DNA of 64,000 nucleotides from Pleurotus djamor (taxonomy: Eukaryota > Basidiomycota > Agaricomycetes > Agaricales > Pleurotaceae), in assembly GCA_029747585.1 (NCBI GenBank), contig JAPEVF010000119.1, positions 39,821-103,820 of the forward strand, given 5' to 3'. The notes under the pieces are model-generated. The model ran no database searches and was not told the DNA's origin. It saw only the letters and a program-made list of their open reading frames with translations. This document shows positions 37,579 through 49,654 of the stretch, piece by piece. Made by a program: the position numbers and the translations under genes. The first letter of the stretch is position 1. Every line of letters starts with the position of its first letter.

Positions 37579-38268
37579 TCACCGAAAGGCATTTGACGGT
37601 ATTGCCAATGCACGTACCGGGGATCCATCACTACCTGCTAACCTGAGGGGAATAAATTGCACTATCATCCCCGATTCAACCGCCCCCAGGTTGGTCAAAT
37701 TCTCTACAATCACGCATTCCGAGCCCAACAACACTTCATGCACTCCAAACCCTTCTACGCCTTCGCCGTTGATCACAGTCTCGTCTGGGTTCAACGTGTC
37801 TACCCCCAGTGCCTTCACTCCTTTGGCTACGATTTTCTCCGCTGCACCCTTCTCAAGAAACGGATGATCATGGTACTTTGGCGTTCCCCAGAAACGCGAC
37901 CACCCCGTTTTAAGAAGTACAATCCTTCCAGGTTTCAATTGATCGGCGAAAGGAACAAGATCGTCCCAAGTGATCTTCTCTCTCTCGCCCTTTCCTTCCA
38001 GATCGACGACAACGGCGGGGCCTATGAATGTAGAGAGAGGAAGTTGGTCGATAGTTTTTCCGTTCTCGAAGAAATGGGATGGTGCGTCGACGTGTGTGCC
38101 AGCATGGGAACCGAAGGAGAGGTGCGTCACAGCGTAGCCATCTGACTTTACAGATGCATGAGAGCGCGAATGAAACACAGGGTCGCCGGGGTAGACTTGC
38201 ATTCCATTTTCGAGGCTGTGTGAGAGGTCGACGATCCCACCGTCGCCAGGAGATGCGAGTGACTCCAT
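37579..38268 (-). CDS. Cyclase/kynurenine formamidase-like metal hydrolase
   Basis: Single-exon gene of 229 residues of the 'putative cyclase' family, which includes bacterial kynurenine formamidase KynB and isatin hydrolase. The metal-binding signature HAGTHVDAPSHF (H-x-G-T-H-x-D-x-P-x-H) is present at about residues 54-65, followed by PAVVVDLEGKG and a Glu/His segment (GVEGFGVHEVLLGSECVIVE). N-terminal IVDLSHSLENGMQVYPGDP is the usual start of the family. The stop is at 37579-37581. The enzyme opens an amide or lactam ring in known members; the substrate here cannot be read from sequence. It converges on the Pff1 pair (3' ends about 100 bp apart) without functional link. Alternatives are N-formylkynurenine or isatin hydrolysis. 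Confidence 0.87.
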   Translation of the reverse strand: MESLASPGDGGIVDLSHSLENGMQVYPGDPVFHSRSHASVKSDGYAVTHLSFGSHAGTHVDAPSHFFENGKTIDQLPLSTFIGPAVVVDLEGKGEREKITWDDLVPFADQLKPGRIVLLKTGWSRFWGTPKYHDHPFLEKGAAEKIVAKGVKALGVDTLNPDETVINGEGVEGFGVHEVLLGSECVIVENLTNLGAVESGMIVQFIPLRLAGSDGSPVRALAIPSNAFR

Positions 38269-38392
38269 TTGGTGGTCGAGACGTCAAAAGTGGAAGAAGT
38301 TACGTGTGCCCCATCGTCATCAACGCCGCAGCTCCCTCATACTTAAGCTCAGTGCGTAGCAGATGAACCCACATAACAACTACATTGCATCA

Positions 38393-39329
38393 ATGGGCAC
38401 ACTTTTCTCTATCAAAAAGTCTGATGCCATTTTGGAACGGTGGAATTTCAGTCTTCCTTCGTCAAGAAACAATCTAATTGACCTGTAGGATTGCCAAAGA
38501 TGCCCCAACAGAGATTGCTCAGTACATCCTGGAGATCGCTGCCTCCGAAGACAGACGGACCGCGGCGTCACTTCGCCTTGTATCGAAGCAACTGCACACG
38601 CGTGTGGAGCGATACTTCTGGCGACTCCTCATTCTCAAACGCTCAAAGGACGTGCACAACTTCAACGGCATCATGAAGGATCGGGGCTCTGTGGTACAAG
38701 AGAATTTACATACCCTCGCTATCTGGTGCACGCCCTTCTTGGATTTTGGCCTCTTTGCGTCAACATGCACAAGTCTACACACCCTACACTGCTATGACAA
38801 CATACGCGGCATCGAGGGGTGTACCGTGTTTCCCCCAAGCCTGAAGCAATTTGTGTACTCCGGCTTTTTGCTAAAAACTCGCCTCAGCGAAGTCCCTCTA
38901 TTGGAGACCGTATCGCATCTCGCATTCACAGACGACGTACCACACGACTTCCCTTTAACGCCTCTTCCCCACCTAACCCACTTCGCTTGCCGATTTGTCA
39001 CGAAGAGCTTTGGTGACACCCCCGAAACACTTGCAGAGTCCTTACAATGGATCCTCGGACTTGTCTTAAACTGCCCAAACATACAACTTGTGGTGGTTGT
39101 ACTAGTTCAGGATAGTGACAGAGGTGGCACTCGACTGACGGAGGCAGCAGCTCGTTTGGGGCTGTTGGCTAGTGTGGAGCATATCAACGACCCAAGGGTC
39201 ACCCTCTGTTCGCACCCTGATGAATACGGTTTACACTCAGCTTTGACCGACTGGGACCTGGAGAGTCCTAGATCAATTTGGGAGGTAAACAGGAAGAAGC
39301 TTCTTTCCGAGTCCGGCGGTGCCAAATAA
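38393..39329 (+). CDS. Hypothetical protein, F-box-like
   Basis: Protein of 295 residues in two exons: 38393-38439 (MGTLFSIKKSDAILE) and 38489-39329, joined across a 49-nt intron with a GTGGAA donor and ctgtag acceptor; the total (888 bases) is in frame. The segment APTEIAQYILEIAASED followed by RTAASLRLVSKQLHTRVERY resembles a degenerate F-box (LPxEI...L...S..C+..), the kind found in the large F-box/LRR-like families of Agaricomycetes. The rest has leucine-rich stretches without clear repeats (SLHTLHCYDN, PPSLKQFVYSG, PHLTHFACRF). F-box proteins recruit substrates to SCF ubiquitin ligases, but this assignment is inferred from pattern only. The donor is unusual, so the first exon is less certain than the second. 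Confidence 0.7.
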
Positions 39330-40441
39330 TTTATGTACCCCTTATCTGCCCCTTTTCCCCTATCCCATGTCTGTTGGACGTTCTCTTAGCCCTGGACAGT
39401 CTACTTTGACGAATCGAAAAGGCATACACGTATATTATAAGTGTTATCTTCCCAATTTACTCGCCACGTTAACTGTAGCACGAGCTCTATTCAAGCTCTA
39501 TTTTCCGCTTTCTTATACCCCGCTCAACGTTTCCCACGGTTTGATTTCGAAGTTGAGTTCGCAACTTCAAGCTCAAGCGCATTGAGTCACCTATGTAGTA
39601 CTTTGTACATACGTGTGCAAAATAGCCAGGTCTACCATTGCACTCTCCTGGATTACTCTGGCGAAAACTGCGATACTCTCAGGATGCGGACCTTTATTGG
39701 ATAGTATCGCGCTGGGGAACCTTGCCTGCCTTTATTGACTTTAAATTCGAATGCCGGTCGACCCGGTCTGCAAGCTCTCTGGCCTCAGCTTCTATCTGTT
39801 GCACCGTTATCATCAACGATTAATTATCGGCCATGACAAGGCAAACGTGTAATTCAGTCCGCATACTTTGGCCCACCAATCGCCGTGACTATCTCTGACC
39901 GTGTCATATTTCCGGAATCGCGCGAAGGGTAGTGCTCTTTAACGGCCAGAAGATGGCAGGTGTGAGTGCAACCACACGTAAGTCTTGGTTACACGAAACG
40001 TATGCCCTTGTATCTTATTTTGTTTTTCTAGCATTACACCCACATATCCGCTCGTATCTGCATAGGATGTTCGTTCTTCATCGCACTCTATTTATTCTCC
40101 AGCGGTAGACAACTCTATCGGCCTTCGGTGACTGACTACTGATGCGGTACTAAGCCCTGTGGCCGGCTCAGTGCGATATCTGCAGCCGACGGGCTAATTG
40201 GGGACTCCCCGAGGTCTTTCTTAATTTAGCCGAGGTATCAGAAAGTCCTCCCTATGTGTCTTTCTGCAATACATTCGGTGACCCGGCCAGACCTGAGGTC
40301 TGAGTATGCTCTTTGAGTAAGGCAAGATGATAGATGAAAACCGGCCAGCGATTACATCGAATCTCTCTTCAACAGTCTCCCTTAAAAACCCGCCAACTCC
40401 AGGACTTCACTCCCCATTCACTTCACCTTGTGTTTGTCTCA
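39330..40441. other. Intergenic, 1.1 kb
   Basis: 3' region of the F-box-like gene and upstream region of the CYP505 gene. Only short frames without domains; no RNA gene, repeat or clear TATA box seen. Confidence 0.5.
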
Positions 40442-43400
40442 ATGTCTACTCCCATTCCTCAACCATTGTCTCTTCCCTTCATTGGCAATGCCACTTCGCT
40501 GGATAGAGAGCTCCCAGCCCGTGGGTTCCTCCTCCTCGCTCAACAATACGGCGAAATATACAAGCTCAATATTTTTGGTAAGGAGGTCTCCTCAGTCGAA
40601 TCGGAGCCTCTTTCTCAACTATTGATACTCACAGGAACGACTACTGTTCATGTCAATACCTACGCTCTTCTCAACGAACTCTCCAATGATGAGAGGTTCC
40701 CCAAAGCCATCTCGGGTCCCCTCAAACAAGTTCGTGGCCTCGTTGGCGACGGTCTTTTCACGGTGAATTCTCCCCCTTCAGCAACAACGGTAACACTTTC
40801 CTGACTGTCTGAGCCCAGGCTTTCCACGGAGAACCCAATTGGGCCGTTGCTCGTAAGTGCTTGTGTACTCTCCGAAGTCGCAATGCTGAGTTTACCCCCT
40901 CCCCCAAGACCGACTTCTAATGCCTGCCTTCGGTCCGGCATCTATTCGGGGCATGTTCGATGACATGAAAGATATCTGCGACCAAATGATCGTCAAGTGG
41001 GAACGGTGGGCTCTGTCGTACATCCACGACAACATCAAGTTGCTCACTTATCCGTTAGGTTCGGACCTGAGAATGTTATAGACCCCACGGATGACTTTAC
41101 CCGCGTCGCCCTTGACACTCTTGCATATTGCACGATGTCTTACAGGTTGAGTCGTCCCTACTGACCCAAATTTACCGCTCGCTAACGTCACCGTTGATAA
41201 GGATGAACTCTTTCTATTTCGTGAGTATCTTAGGCCCCGCTCCCACAACGCTCTAAAGCCCCATGATAGGAACAACCTCCCCCATTTGCTCGCGCCATGG
41301 CAGACGTTCTCAAAGAATCTTTCATGCGATTCTCTCGTCCGTCTGTAGTTCAAGCTATGCTAACGAGCACCAACGCCAAGTACTTTGAAGACATCAAGTT
41401 GATGACTGACATCGCCAATCAAAGTATGCGTCTAGTGCCCACATACTACGTGTTGTTGTTGTTGAGCAAGTAACTTGCAGTGATTGCCGACAGAAAGGCG
41501 CATCCGTCGGGAGAGAACGACCTCTTGAACAGGATGCTGCTCTCTAAAGACGTCAAGACAGGTCAGAGCCTATCCGATGAAAACATTTGTAACAATGTGA
41601 GTACCAAGATCGCCAGCCGGCACACCTAGGACTCAACAGTATTTCCAGCTTCTCACATTCCTCATTGCTGGTACGTGACCTTTCCCTGTTGGTTGGATCC
41701 CCGTAACTCACTTTCCTACCTCAGGTCACGAGACATCTTCTGGTAAGCCAATCTGGCCGGCGTACGATCCAACGACATATTGATATCTTCGTTAGGCACA
41801 CTTGCTTTTGTTGTCTACTACCTCCTCAAAAATCCTGAGGCCATGCGTAAACTCAGGGCCGAGATAGACACGGTCGTAGGCGATCGTCCCATACAATATG
41901 AGGACCTGAGCAAGCTTCCGTATCTCGTTGGTATGGGAGATTCTCATCTAGGTTTTGGGCCCTTCTAATGTTATGATACAGCTGTTATGCGAGAGACTCT
42001 TCGACTTTCTCCAACTGCTCCTGTTCGCACCGTCGCTCCCCTTGAAGACACAACTTTAGCGGGAAAGTACCCCATCCCTGCTGGTCAATTGGTGACAATG
42101 CAAATCATGGCTATCCACCGCGATCCCCTGGTTTGGGGCGAAGATGTGAGTATTTGGACTTCTCTCTCGGTTGAACCAGTCTCAAGTTTTGACAGGCCGC
42201 AGAGTGGCGTCCGGAACGCATGTTGGATGGCAAATTTGAGGCTCTACCTGTGAGTCTTATCACGTAGTTAGCTCCAGCTTGCGACTCACCTATGCCTATC
42301 TGTAGCCCAACGCATGGCAACCGGTAAGGACTATCTCGGTATTCACTTCGTGCCAGCTATCTAATTCACGCTTCCAGTTCGGCTTTGGTGTTCGCGGTTG
42401 CATTGGTAGACCCTTTGCATGGCAGGAAATTCAACTAGTTCTGGTGTCCATATTCCAGCGCTTTGATCTTTTCCTGGCCGATCCTTCCTACACATTGGAA
42501 CTCAAGCAAGCCTTGACAATCAAGCCAAAGGATTTGTATATCAAGGCAACCCCTCGAAACAAGCCTCGACTTTACCAAGCTCCGACCTCTTTACCCAGAC
42601 CTACTGCACCAGGCCACCAGGCTTCCCCGTTCACAGTGCGATCTAGCGAGCCCATCAAGCGTTTGTATGTCCTTTACGGTTCGAACACTGGAACGTGCGA
42701 GTCCTTCGCCCAGCGGGTGGTTGATGATGCTCCAGCTCATGGTATGTATTATGTTTTCCCTCCATACCCGGAGCACTCACGATTTAAGCGATCTCGTAGG
42801 CTATAAGCCTTACATCGGGACCTTGGACTCAGCGTCGGCAAACCTTCCAAAGGATGGTCCTGTCCTCATCATAACCGCATCATTTGAAGGTCCGTACATC
42901 TTCCAATACTCCTTTTACCTTTGACTCTATCTTTGAACTTCGCAACAGGACAACCCGCAGATAACGCCAGAATTTTTGTCGATTGGCTCACTAATCTGAA
43001 AGGAAGCGAACTCGACGGCGTCAAATTCGCTGTTTTCGGCTGTGGAAACCATGATTGGGTGCAGACCTACCAACGTATTCCTGCACTTTGCGATGACATT
43101 CTTGTTGCCCGTGGGGCCAAGAGACTTACTGAACGAGGTTCTGGGGATGCAGGTCTGGTGGATTTGTTCGAAGTTTTTGATGCATTTGAACTTCGCTTTT
43201 GGAATGCCCTTGTCGCGGTATGTACTACCTCAAACTCACAATCCCTTTGTAACACGCCTGTGCTCTCCTATAGGAGTACGGTGCTTCCGAAGAAGTTGAT
43301 GCAGAAGGCGGATTTTCCGTCGAAGTTCTTGATGCCAAGAATGACAGGCCTGCTAAACTGCGACAGCCAGATGCAGCTCTAGGGAGCGTTGTAGAGAACC

Positions 43401-44787
43401 GTGTGATCACCAAAGACGGTGTTCCAGTCAAGAGGCACATAGGTGACGAATATCATCCCTCGACCTGACACAAACTAATGGCAACACAGAGTTCGAACTC
43501 CCCGAGGGTTCTACCTTCCGGGCTGGAGACTACCTTGCCATGTGAGTTGCTGTTAGCCTTCTCATCGTTTACATCCCGCTCACTTGAATTGATTAATTAG
43601 CCTCCCAAGAAACCATCCTGCCGTAGTCAAACGCGTCCTATCTCACTATTCCCTAACATTAGAAGACAAGGTAGGATCAATGTGTTTCGATGCTTGGACA
43701 AGGTATGCTGAAGTTAATGAATAGGTTGTTGTGTCCTCAAGTGGGCCGACATCCCTTCCTACCGATGGACCCATTCTCGTCTCAGAGTTACTCTCAGGCT
43801 ATGTCGAGATTTCCCAACCAGCCACAACCCGAGATATCCAGATACTCTCTAAGTCCACAGAGGACGCGGCCACTAAGAAGATTCTCCAAGACCTCGTCGA
43901 CTCATATGGGGACAAGGTTCTCGGCGAACGCATCAGTATCATTGACCTCTTGGAAGCACATCAAACCATCAAACTTCCGCTTAGCACCTTCATCCATATG
44001 CTCCCTCCTATGCGCATGCGACAGTACTCCATTTCATCCTCCCCGTTATTCAACGCGCGACATGTCACTCTCACTGTCAGCATCCTTGAGGCTCCATCCC
44101 GATTTGACAAGAGTCGCCCGTTCTTTGGAGTTGCGTCAAACTACCTTGCGAGTCTCATCCCTGGAGACAAAGTCCACATGGCCGTTCGGCCATCTGCTGT
44201 TTCCTTCCATCCACCTAGTGATCCCTCCGTCCCAATGATCATGTTCTGCGCGGGATCTGGTATCGCTCCGATGCGTGGGTTCATTCAGGAACGCGCAGCC
44301 CAAAAACAGGCGGGTCGGGACGTTGGGCCTGCGATTCTTTTCTTTGGATGTCGTTCCGATGCGGACTATCTCTATGCTGATGGCGAACTTGCGCTTTGGA
44401 CCAAGGAAGGGGTCGTTGACGTTCGACCAGCGTTTTCCAAGGCTTGTGCTAACAGTTGCGACTGCAAGTATGTCCAAGAGTAAGTTCCACGTAATATTCG
44501 GGACTTCCAGTATCTCAATTTTTTTTAGTCGCGTTTGGAATGACCGAGAAGACATCGTCAAGCTGTACAAACAAGGGGCGAAGGTAAATTGTATTCTATC
44601 TTCCCTTGCGTTAGTTTTAACAAATCTTGTCTAGCTTTTCACCTGCGGTTCTGGTGCCGCTTCTAAAGGCATAAAGAGTAAACTGGTTGCAATTATCCAA
44701 GAAATTGAAGGCAGTGATGAAGCCCAGGCCACCGAAAAGTTCCTCTCCCTCACAGAAGGCCGATACGCCACAGACATCTTTGACTAG
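40442..44787 (+). CDS. Self-sufficient cytochrome P450-reductase fusion (CYP505)
   Basis: Bifunctional fatty-acid hydroxylase of the CYP505 (P450foxy/BM3-like) kind: haem P450 fused to a diflavin NADPH reductase. The start MSTPIPQPLSLPFIGN has no membrane anchor. P450 landmarks in order: DGLFT, EPNWAVAHRLLMPAFGPASI (typical CYP505 segment, across an intron), I-helix LLTFLIAGHETSSGTLAF (spanning two tiny exons), ExxR in RETLRLSPTAPVR, and the haem loop FGFGVRGCIGRPFAW. The reductase half has the FMN motif LYVLYGSNTGTCESFAQRV, ITASFEGQPADNA, the FAD motif MRQYSISSSP and the NADPH block FCAGSGIAPMRGFIQERAAQ. The protein ends EGRYATDIFD at 44787. The gene has more than a dozen short introns. Typical length for the family is about 1050-1080 residues. 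It acts on fatty acids or related substrates in the known family. Confidence 0.93.
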
Positions 44788-45075
44788 CTTCCCCGTATCG
44801 TCATTGTAGAAATATCTAGCCTTGTACTATGAAAGCCTCCTGGCCATTGAATTCACGATGAGTCAAATCTGAAAACGATTTGACTCTGAAAGCCCTGTAA
44901 GCGCCCTTGGGTGACACTTCCTCCCGACATCCTCCAAGCCTTATAGGACGACGAAAGGGATGGTCTGCGGTCACTTGCTTCGGGTTGTCTCGGATGCCCC
45001 ACGGTGACAAAATATCGCGACGGTTGCGCAATAAAAGCCCAATCAATATCCATCCGACACCCAATCCAAGTCTCC

Positions 45076-46165
45076 ATGTTCTACCTCCGCTTTACCAAAC
45101 CCGTCACCAAGCCCTACCCTCTTCCACCAGGCCTGGTCCGAGGACATATTGACGGGCCCGGAGGTAAACTTGAGTTGATCATCGCAGAACCTCCTTCGAC
45201 ATATACTGGTCCTCGAAAACGCCCCGTATTTTTCTCCCATGGTGGATTCGGTTTCGCAGGTGAATGGGCCGAATGGATGGCGTACCTCTCCCAAGTCCAT
45301 AATATCCCTTGCTATGCTGTGTCTTTGCGCGGACATGGCTTCAGCTGGCATCCCAGCTATATCCGAATGGTGTTTTTCACGACGAAACGTACCCTTGCGA
45401 ACGACTTGGTAGCAGGGATCAAATGGGCAGAGAAGAGAGAACGATCCTTGACCGACCGGGAAGTTGAAGTTGTATTGGTTGGCCATTCGAGTGGTGGGGG
45501 TCTTGCCCAGATCATCTTGGATGCTGGCGATGTCACAGTCGCTGGTCTTGTCCTGGCTGCGTCCATCCCTTGTTACGGGTCGTGAGTGTCTTGTTTGTGT
45601 TTTGAGGCGGTCGTCAGTGGTCACTAAGCACTTCCTCCAAAGGCTCGGAGTCTACCTCAACTGGTGGACGATGGACATCTGGTTTTCTCTTCGATCCTAC
45701 CTCCACCTCATGCATCCAAAGTCTCCTCTTTCCACCACCAAACTCGCCAAGCAAGCATTTTTCTGTCCTGAGAAACCAGATCAAGAAGTCGATGAGTTCA
45801 TGTCGAAGACATCGTACTACGAGAGTTTTCTCTGGCCGATTGGGATGATGTTCGGACGACTTGTTGATGTCAAGAACGTCTTACGGCGCGTAAGTGGTTG
45901 GGGAACGAGTGAGAGGCTGATGATTTTGGCGGCAGAAAAGGACCGTTTGATGCACGTACCTCAGATGAAACGAGCTGCTGAGTGTTATCGCGAGGGCGTG
46001 GAGGAGATGGTTGCACAGAAACAATTAGATCATGACCCGACCATCCGCGACAAACCCTATGGGATCAGGTTTTCCGTAGTCCCGGGGGCAGGTCATCATC
46101 TTCAGAATGACTTGCAATGGGAAGCGGGTGCGAAAGCCCTGTTGGATTTCTATGACCAGCTCTAG
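45076..46165 (+). CDS. Alpha/beta hydrolase
   Basis: Serine hydrolase of the alpha/beta fold, 342 residues in two exons (45076-45581 and 45643-46165, intron 61 nt, 1029 bases). Visible features: the oxyanion-hole region VFFSHGGFGFAGEWAEW, strand and turn CYAVSLRGHGFS, the nucleophile elbow VLVGHSSGGG (Ser), the acid at ILAAEKDRLM (Asp) and the base in VPGAGHHLQND (His). The start is placed at MFYLRFTKP; an in-frame Met at 45004 gives a 24-residue extension and cannot be excluded. No signal peptide or TM segment is obvious, so it is probably cytosolic. The substrate cannot be predicted. It lies 288 bp downstream of the CYP505 gene in the same direction, which may only be chance. Confidence 0.86.
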
Positions 46166-46779
46166 TGGCTTTATGCGATTAATCTGTACTAGGTAATATC
46201 AAAACCGTCCAACTATTGCTTCAGATCATTTGGTGGTAGACGTCTGGTAGACATGATGCGATGTGACCAGGACCTTGCTCAAATGCTCAAGTGCTTCGAC
46301 AACAGGAGACTTTCCCTGTTCCTTGTGAGGAGCGAGACGCCAAAGAAGGGCAGTGTATATCAGTGAGTGCGTCACTGTTGAGAAGGCCGTATATTCTGAC
46401 AGCCATAGCCGTGGACCCACCCACGTGCCGGTCTCGGCGAGGAGCAATAGTGTCAACCCGTTCGAACGGTCACGGTCAGGCTTCAAAGCTTCAGGTTTCA
46501 ACGACGACTTCAAGCGATTGCACGCAACGAGGGGTGAGCACTATAGAACAGCCCAAAAAAGCTCTCGAAACTGCAGTATAGTGTTTTTTGTATGGACGGA
46601 CCATGGTACCATGCATGGAAAGGAGACTAAAGGAGAGAAAAGGAGAGCCGGCCCCGCTCGTCTAGACCTCCTTCCTCCTCCCGCACCTGACGTCGGTGTG
46701 GCTCTGTCGTCAAGGACTTGGACTTCTCCCGGTCACCCAGTCTCCTGAAGAGTCGCCTCGTAGAGAGCCTCTGAAAACG
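46166..46779. other. Intergenic upstream of the small membrane protein
   Basis: No supported gene. Open frames on both strands here are domain-free. The last 100 bases are purine-rich and then pyrimidine-rich just before the TATA box at 46780. Confidence 0.45.
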
Positions 46780-46787
46780 TATAAATA
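46780..46787 (+). promoter_or_regulatory. TATA box (TATAAATA)
   Basis: Perfect TATAAATA 103 bp upstream of the ATG at 46890, a good spacing for a short 5' UTR. Confidence 0.65.
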
Positions 46788-46889
46788 GGGCCATGTTTTC
46801 GCCAGTGAAATCCCAAGTTCTTATCCTTCAAACCTCTTTGGACATATCTGAACTTACAAGCTATAACACGCCATCACTCGCATCACACC

Positions 46890-47496
46890 ATGTCTACTAC
46901 CGTCACATTCGCCCACCAGACGTTCTTCGTCTACGCTGTGTGCCAGTATTACGCCGCTGTCGGCCTTGGCTTGGTGAGTTGATTTCTCTTCTATCGCTCG
47001 TGTTCTCCATCTGACGCCTTCTTTGTAGAGTGTCCTCTCGCTCATCATCAATGCCGCCGTCCCAGAGAAAGTCGCAACCTATGATTCTCCTAACGGAGGC
47101 CCATTTGTCCGACGCTCATCGACCCCGTCGATTTGTTCTGAGAACGACTCTGAACTCGTGCAAACACCCAAGATCGAAATCACCGTCGTCCAAGAAACTA
47201 CCGTCGAGGTCTCCCCCGCCGACGAGTTCTACCCCGCGTCCGTATTCGCGTCCGTCACTGTCGAGCCTCGGCCAAAGAAGTCTTCTTCGCGCCCTCTCCG
47301 TCTTTCACAACTCCGGAGGGCATCACTCAGCAGCGTTGACACGATCATCGGCAAATTCAACGATGCTGGGAAGAAGATTGCTTTCGCCAACTTGAAGCTC
47401 AACAAGGGGATCACCAAACGACTCCGATCGAGTTCTTCTGCCAGCCTCCCTGTTCCTGCACCAAAGATGGAACTGAAGAGGTCGGAGACTATATAA
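46890..47496 (+). CDS. Small protein with N-terminal hydrophobic anchor, function unknown
   Basis: 183 residues in two exons (46890-46973 and 47029-47496, intron 55 nt, 552 bases). Residues 8-37 are hydrophobic (QTFFVYAVCQYYAAVGLG, then SVLSLIINAA), suggesting a single membrane anchor or signal-anchor. The remainder is hydrophilic and Ser/Lys/Arg-rich (KKSSSRPLRLSQLRRASLSS, ITKRLRSSSSASLPVP). I do not recognise a family. A TATA box lies 103 bp upstream. A good GT-AG intron (47537-47595) follows the stop and would sit in the 3' UTR, unless an alternative transcript uses it. The strong promoter and small size suggest a well-expressed lineage-specific protein. Confidence 0.72.
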
Positions 47497-48472
47497 GAGC
47501 TAGCATCATTGCACGATCAGTCTTTCGCTGCTTCGAGTAAGCTCGTTTCCCACTCCGACTCCACGCACGAAACTCTAACTGACATTCATTTGCAGACGCC
47601 GCCCTTCGGGATACGCGTGCCCAGGCCATATTATCCGGCCCGCTCTCAAATCAGCTCCTCGCGCACACCAGAGCAAAATCACCGCATGCACACCCATCGC
47701 ACTATCCGCCACACCAAGAGGGCGCGTCGAGGGCTCTCCTTTCCGGAGTAGCTTTCACAGCGCCCTCACCCTGTGGGACTTGGACGAGGATCAGTGGGCT
47801 GGCGTTTTTCCATTGTAATCACTGTGTTATCTGCAATGGCGAAGCAATACAACATTTCTTTCTTTCTCATTCAGCCTGTGTGACATTAGCCCTTCTCTGT
47901 GAGCCTTTGAATGCTTATTTTAACGCTTCGTTCACTTTCCAACAACGTGAAGCAAGCTCAAACCCCTGTCTTTATCGTGGGATGTGTCGTATCAGCACTT
48001 TGTGGACAATATCTTACATTCAGAGGAGGGGAAGCAGCAGTTAAACGCATGGAGATCTCCATGTGATCCTTCTCACGGCAGCTGAGAGCTTCATGGATTC
48101 GAAGGGAGAAAGATATCGAAATAGGGCCCATATACGCTGTGTGACAACCAGGAAGTAGGAAGGAGGATATAAGCGCCAGGCCCGTAGCTTCATTCACCAG
48201 CTGAGGACCGTTACTGGGGAGGACTTGAGGAGGACGCGAACTGCGAAGCTTCGTGTCCAGTGGATCCCCCAATTTTATTTCTTATTTCTGGCCACTACCT
48301 ACATAATGGTACAAGACGTCCGATTATCAGAACAGCCCCAAGGCAGTGTAGCAAGAGTTTGAGTTGACCTCTCGGAAATCTGGACAGCAGAGCAGGGATC
48401 AATGTATATTTTCAGGCTTATAGAACGGCGCAAAGAAACGCGGTCATAAAATTTACTATTGATGGCGTTGTA
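47497..48472. other. 3' region of the small membrane protein and spacer
   Basis: Contains a possible 3' UTR intron (gtaagc at 47537 to tgcag at 47595). A minus-strand frame at 47958-48272 has no recognisable domain and is not called. Confidence 0.4.
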
Positions 48473-49107
48473 TTACTGAACACCACTGATGGTCATCCTC
48501 GCAATCTGACCGTCCGCGTCTTCTATCTCGACCTGGATATCATTTGCAGAAGCATCGAGGCCTTCGGATTCATCGGCATCCTCTTCCCCCTCCTTAGTAT
48601 CCCCCGCCGCATCGAGGTTCATCATCTCTACCAGCCATTTGGCACCTTCGTCCCATCCTGCCAGTTCAGCTTCACCCAAGGGTGTGTGCCCCGCGGCATT
48701 TTTGATATCAATCAGATCAACACCGGGTCCCGCTTCAAATTTGACTAATGCCTGGACAACATCGAGATGTGCATTTAAGGCCGCCCAGTGCAAGGGTGTT
48801 GATCCTGCGTTATTTTGAGCAGATAAAAGAGATGATGGAATGATCGGAAACAGGTAGTTGAGCAGGTCTACATATTCAATCTTCTCAGACTTCAGCGTTT
48901 CTCTCGATTGAAGGTATCTTGGCAGTGAAACTCACCTAGATGACCGTTCCCGCTTGCCATGTGCAGCACAGTGTTCCCGCCCTCATCTTTGATGGTGGAG
49001 AGGATGTCGTGACTGAATGTCTTGACAAACTGTTGTAAGTCTTCGAGATCACCGTATCTGCACGCCAGGAGGATGTCATCTTTTTCTTCATCAGTTGGGA
49101 CTGACAT
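48473..49107 (-). CDS. Ankyrin-repeat protein (Yar1-like)
   Basis: Small ankyrin protein of 188 residues in two exons (49107-48936 and 48867-48473, intron 68 nt, 567 bases). Repeats: DDILLACRYGDLEDLQQFVK, GGNTVLHMASGNGHL, then AGSTPLHWAALNAHLDVVQAL and AAGHTPLGEAELAGWDEGAK. The acidic C-terminus (DTKEGEEDADESEG and more) is like yeast Yar1, a cytosolic chaperone of ribosomal protein Rps3; the length (Yar1 is about 200 residues) also fits. The Yar1 identity is an inference from size, repeat number and acidic tail. Other small ankyrin proteins have similar layouts. Confidence 0.85.
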
Positions 49108-49654
49108 GATAGTGGTGTAGAGAATTGAAGGAGACGAAGTGAATGCCCCTGACTAGAAATTGTGAGCGTGTGAACGGCTTACCTCATCGTCCAAGATCGA
49201 GGACAATGTGATAGCTTGTTCGTTGCCTCTGGAGAGTTGACTTCGTCGTCGCCACCGAGACCGCAACCGTTGAAACGTCTACAAAGTCGAAGGTGGCCAA
49301 TGCTCAGCTTGGCTTCCTAGCGTCGGCGAAACACATGGTCTTCGGGTTACCAGCTTTGGTCCACATGATGGGTTTTCCTTCTGGAGACACAGTCAAACCG
49401 GAATTGATTGCTTGTCGCAGGCCCCATCACGGAATGTTCTCCATGTGCGACACCGCTTATTCGGGGCATTAGATGTTTGGGCTGTTGGTCAGCCCCCTAG
49501 GCCCATTTTTATCAGAACTGGTGCATACCCACAACGGCTATATCATATGCTCCCTTCCAAATGTTTGGCCTTCCCGTGAATCCCTTAAGGCAGCGTGTAA
49601 ACGTCTGTTCTCGGCTCGAGCCCCCTTCACTTCCCCAGGTCGCTTCATATCGCC
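49108..49654. other. Divergent intergenic region
   Basis: Shared upstream region of the ankyrin gene (minus) and the seven-TM gene (plus). No further gene or clear promoter motif identified. Confidence 0.45.
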
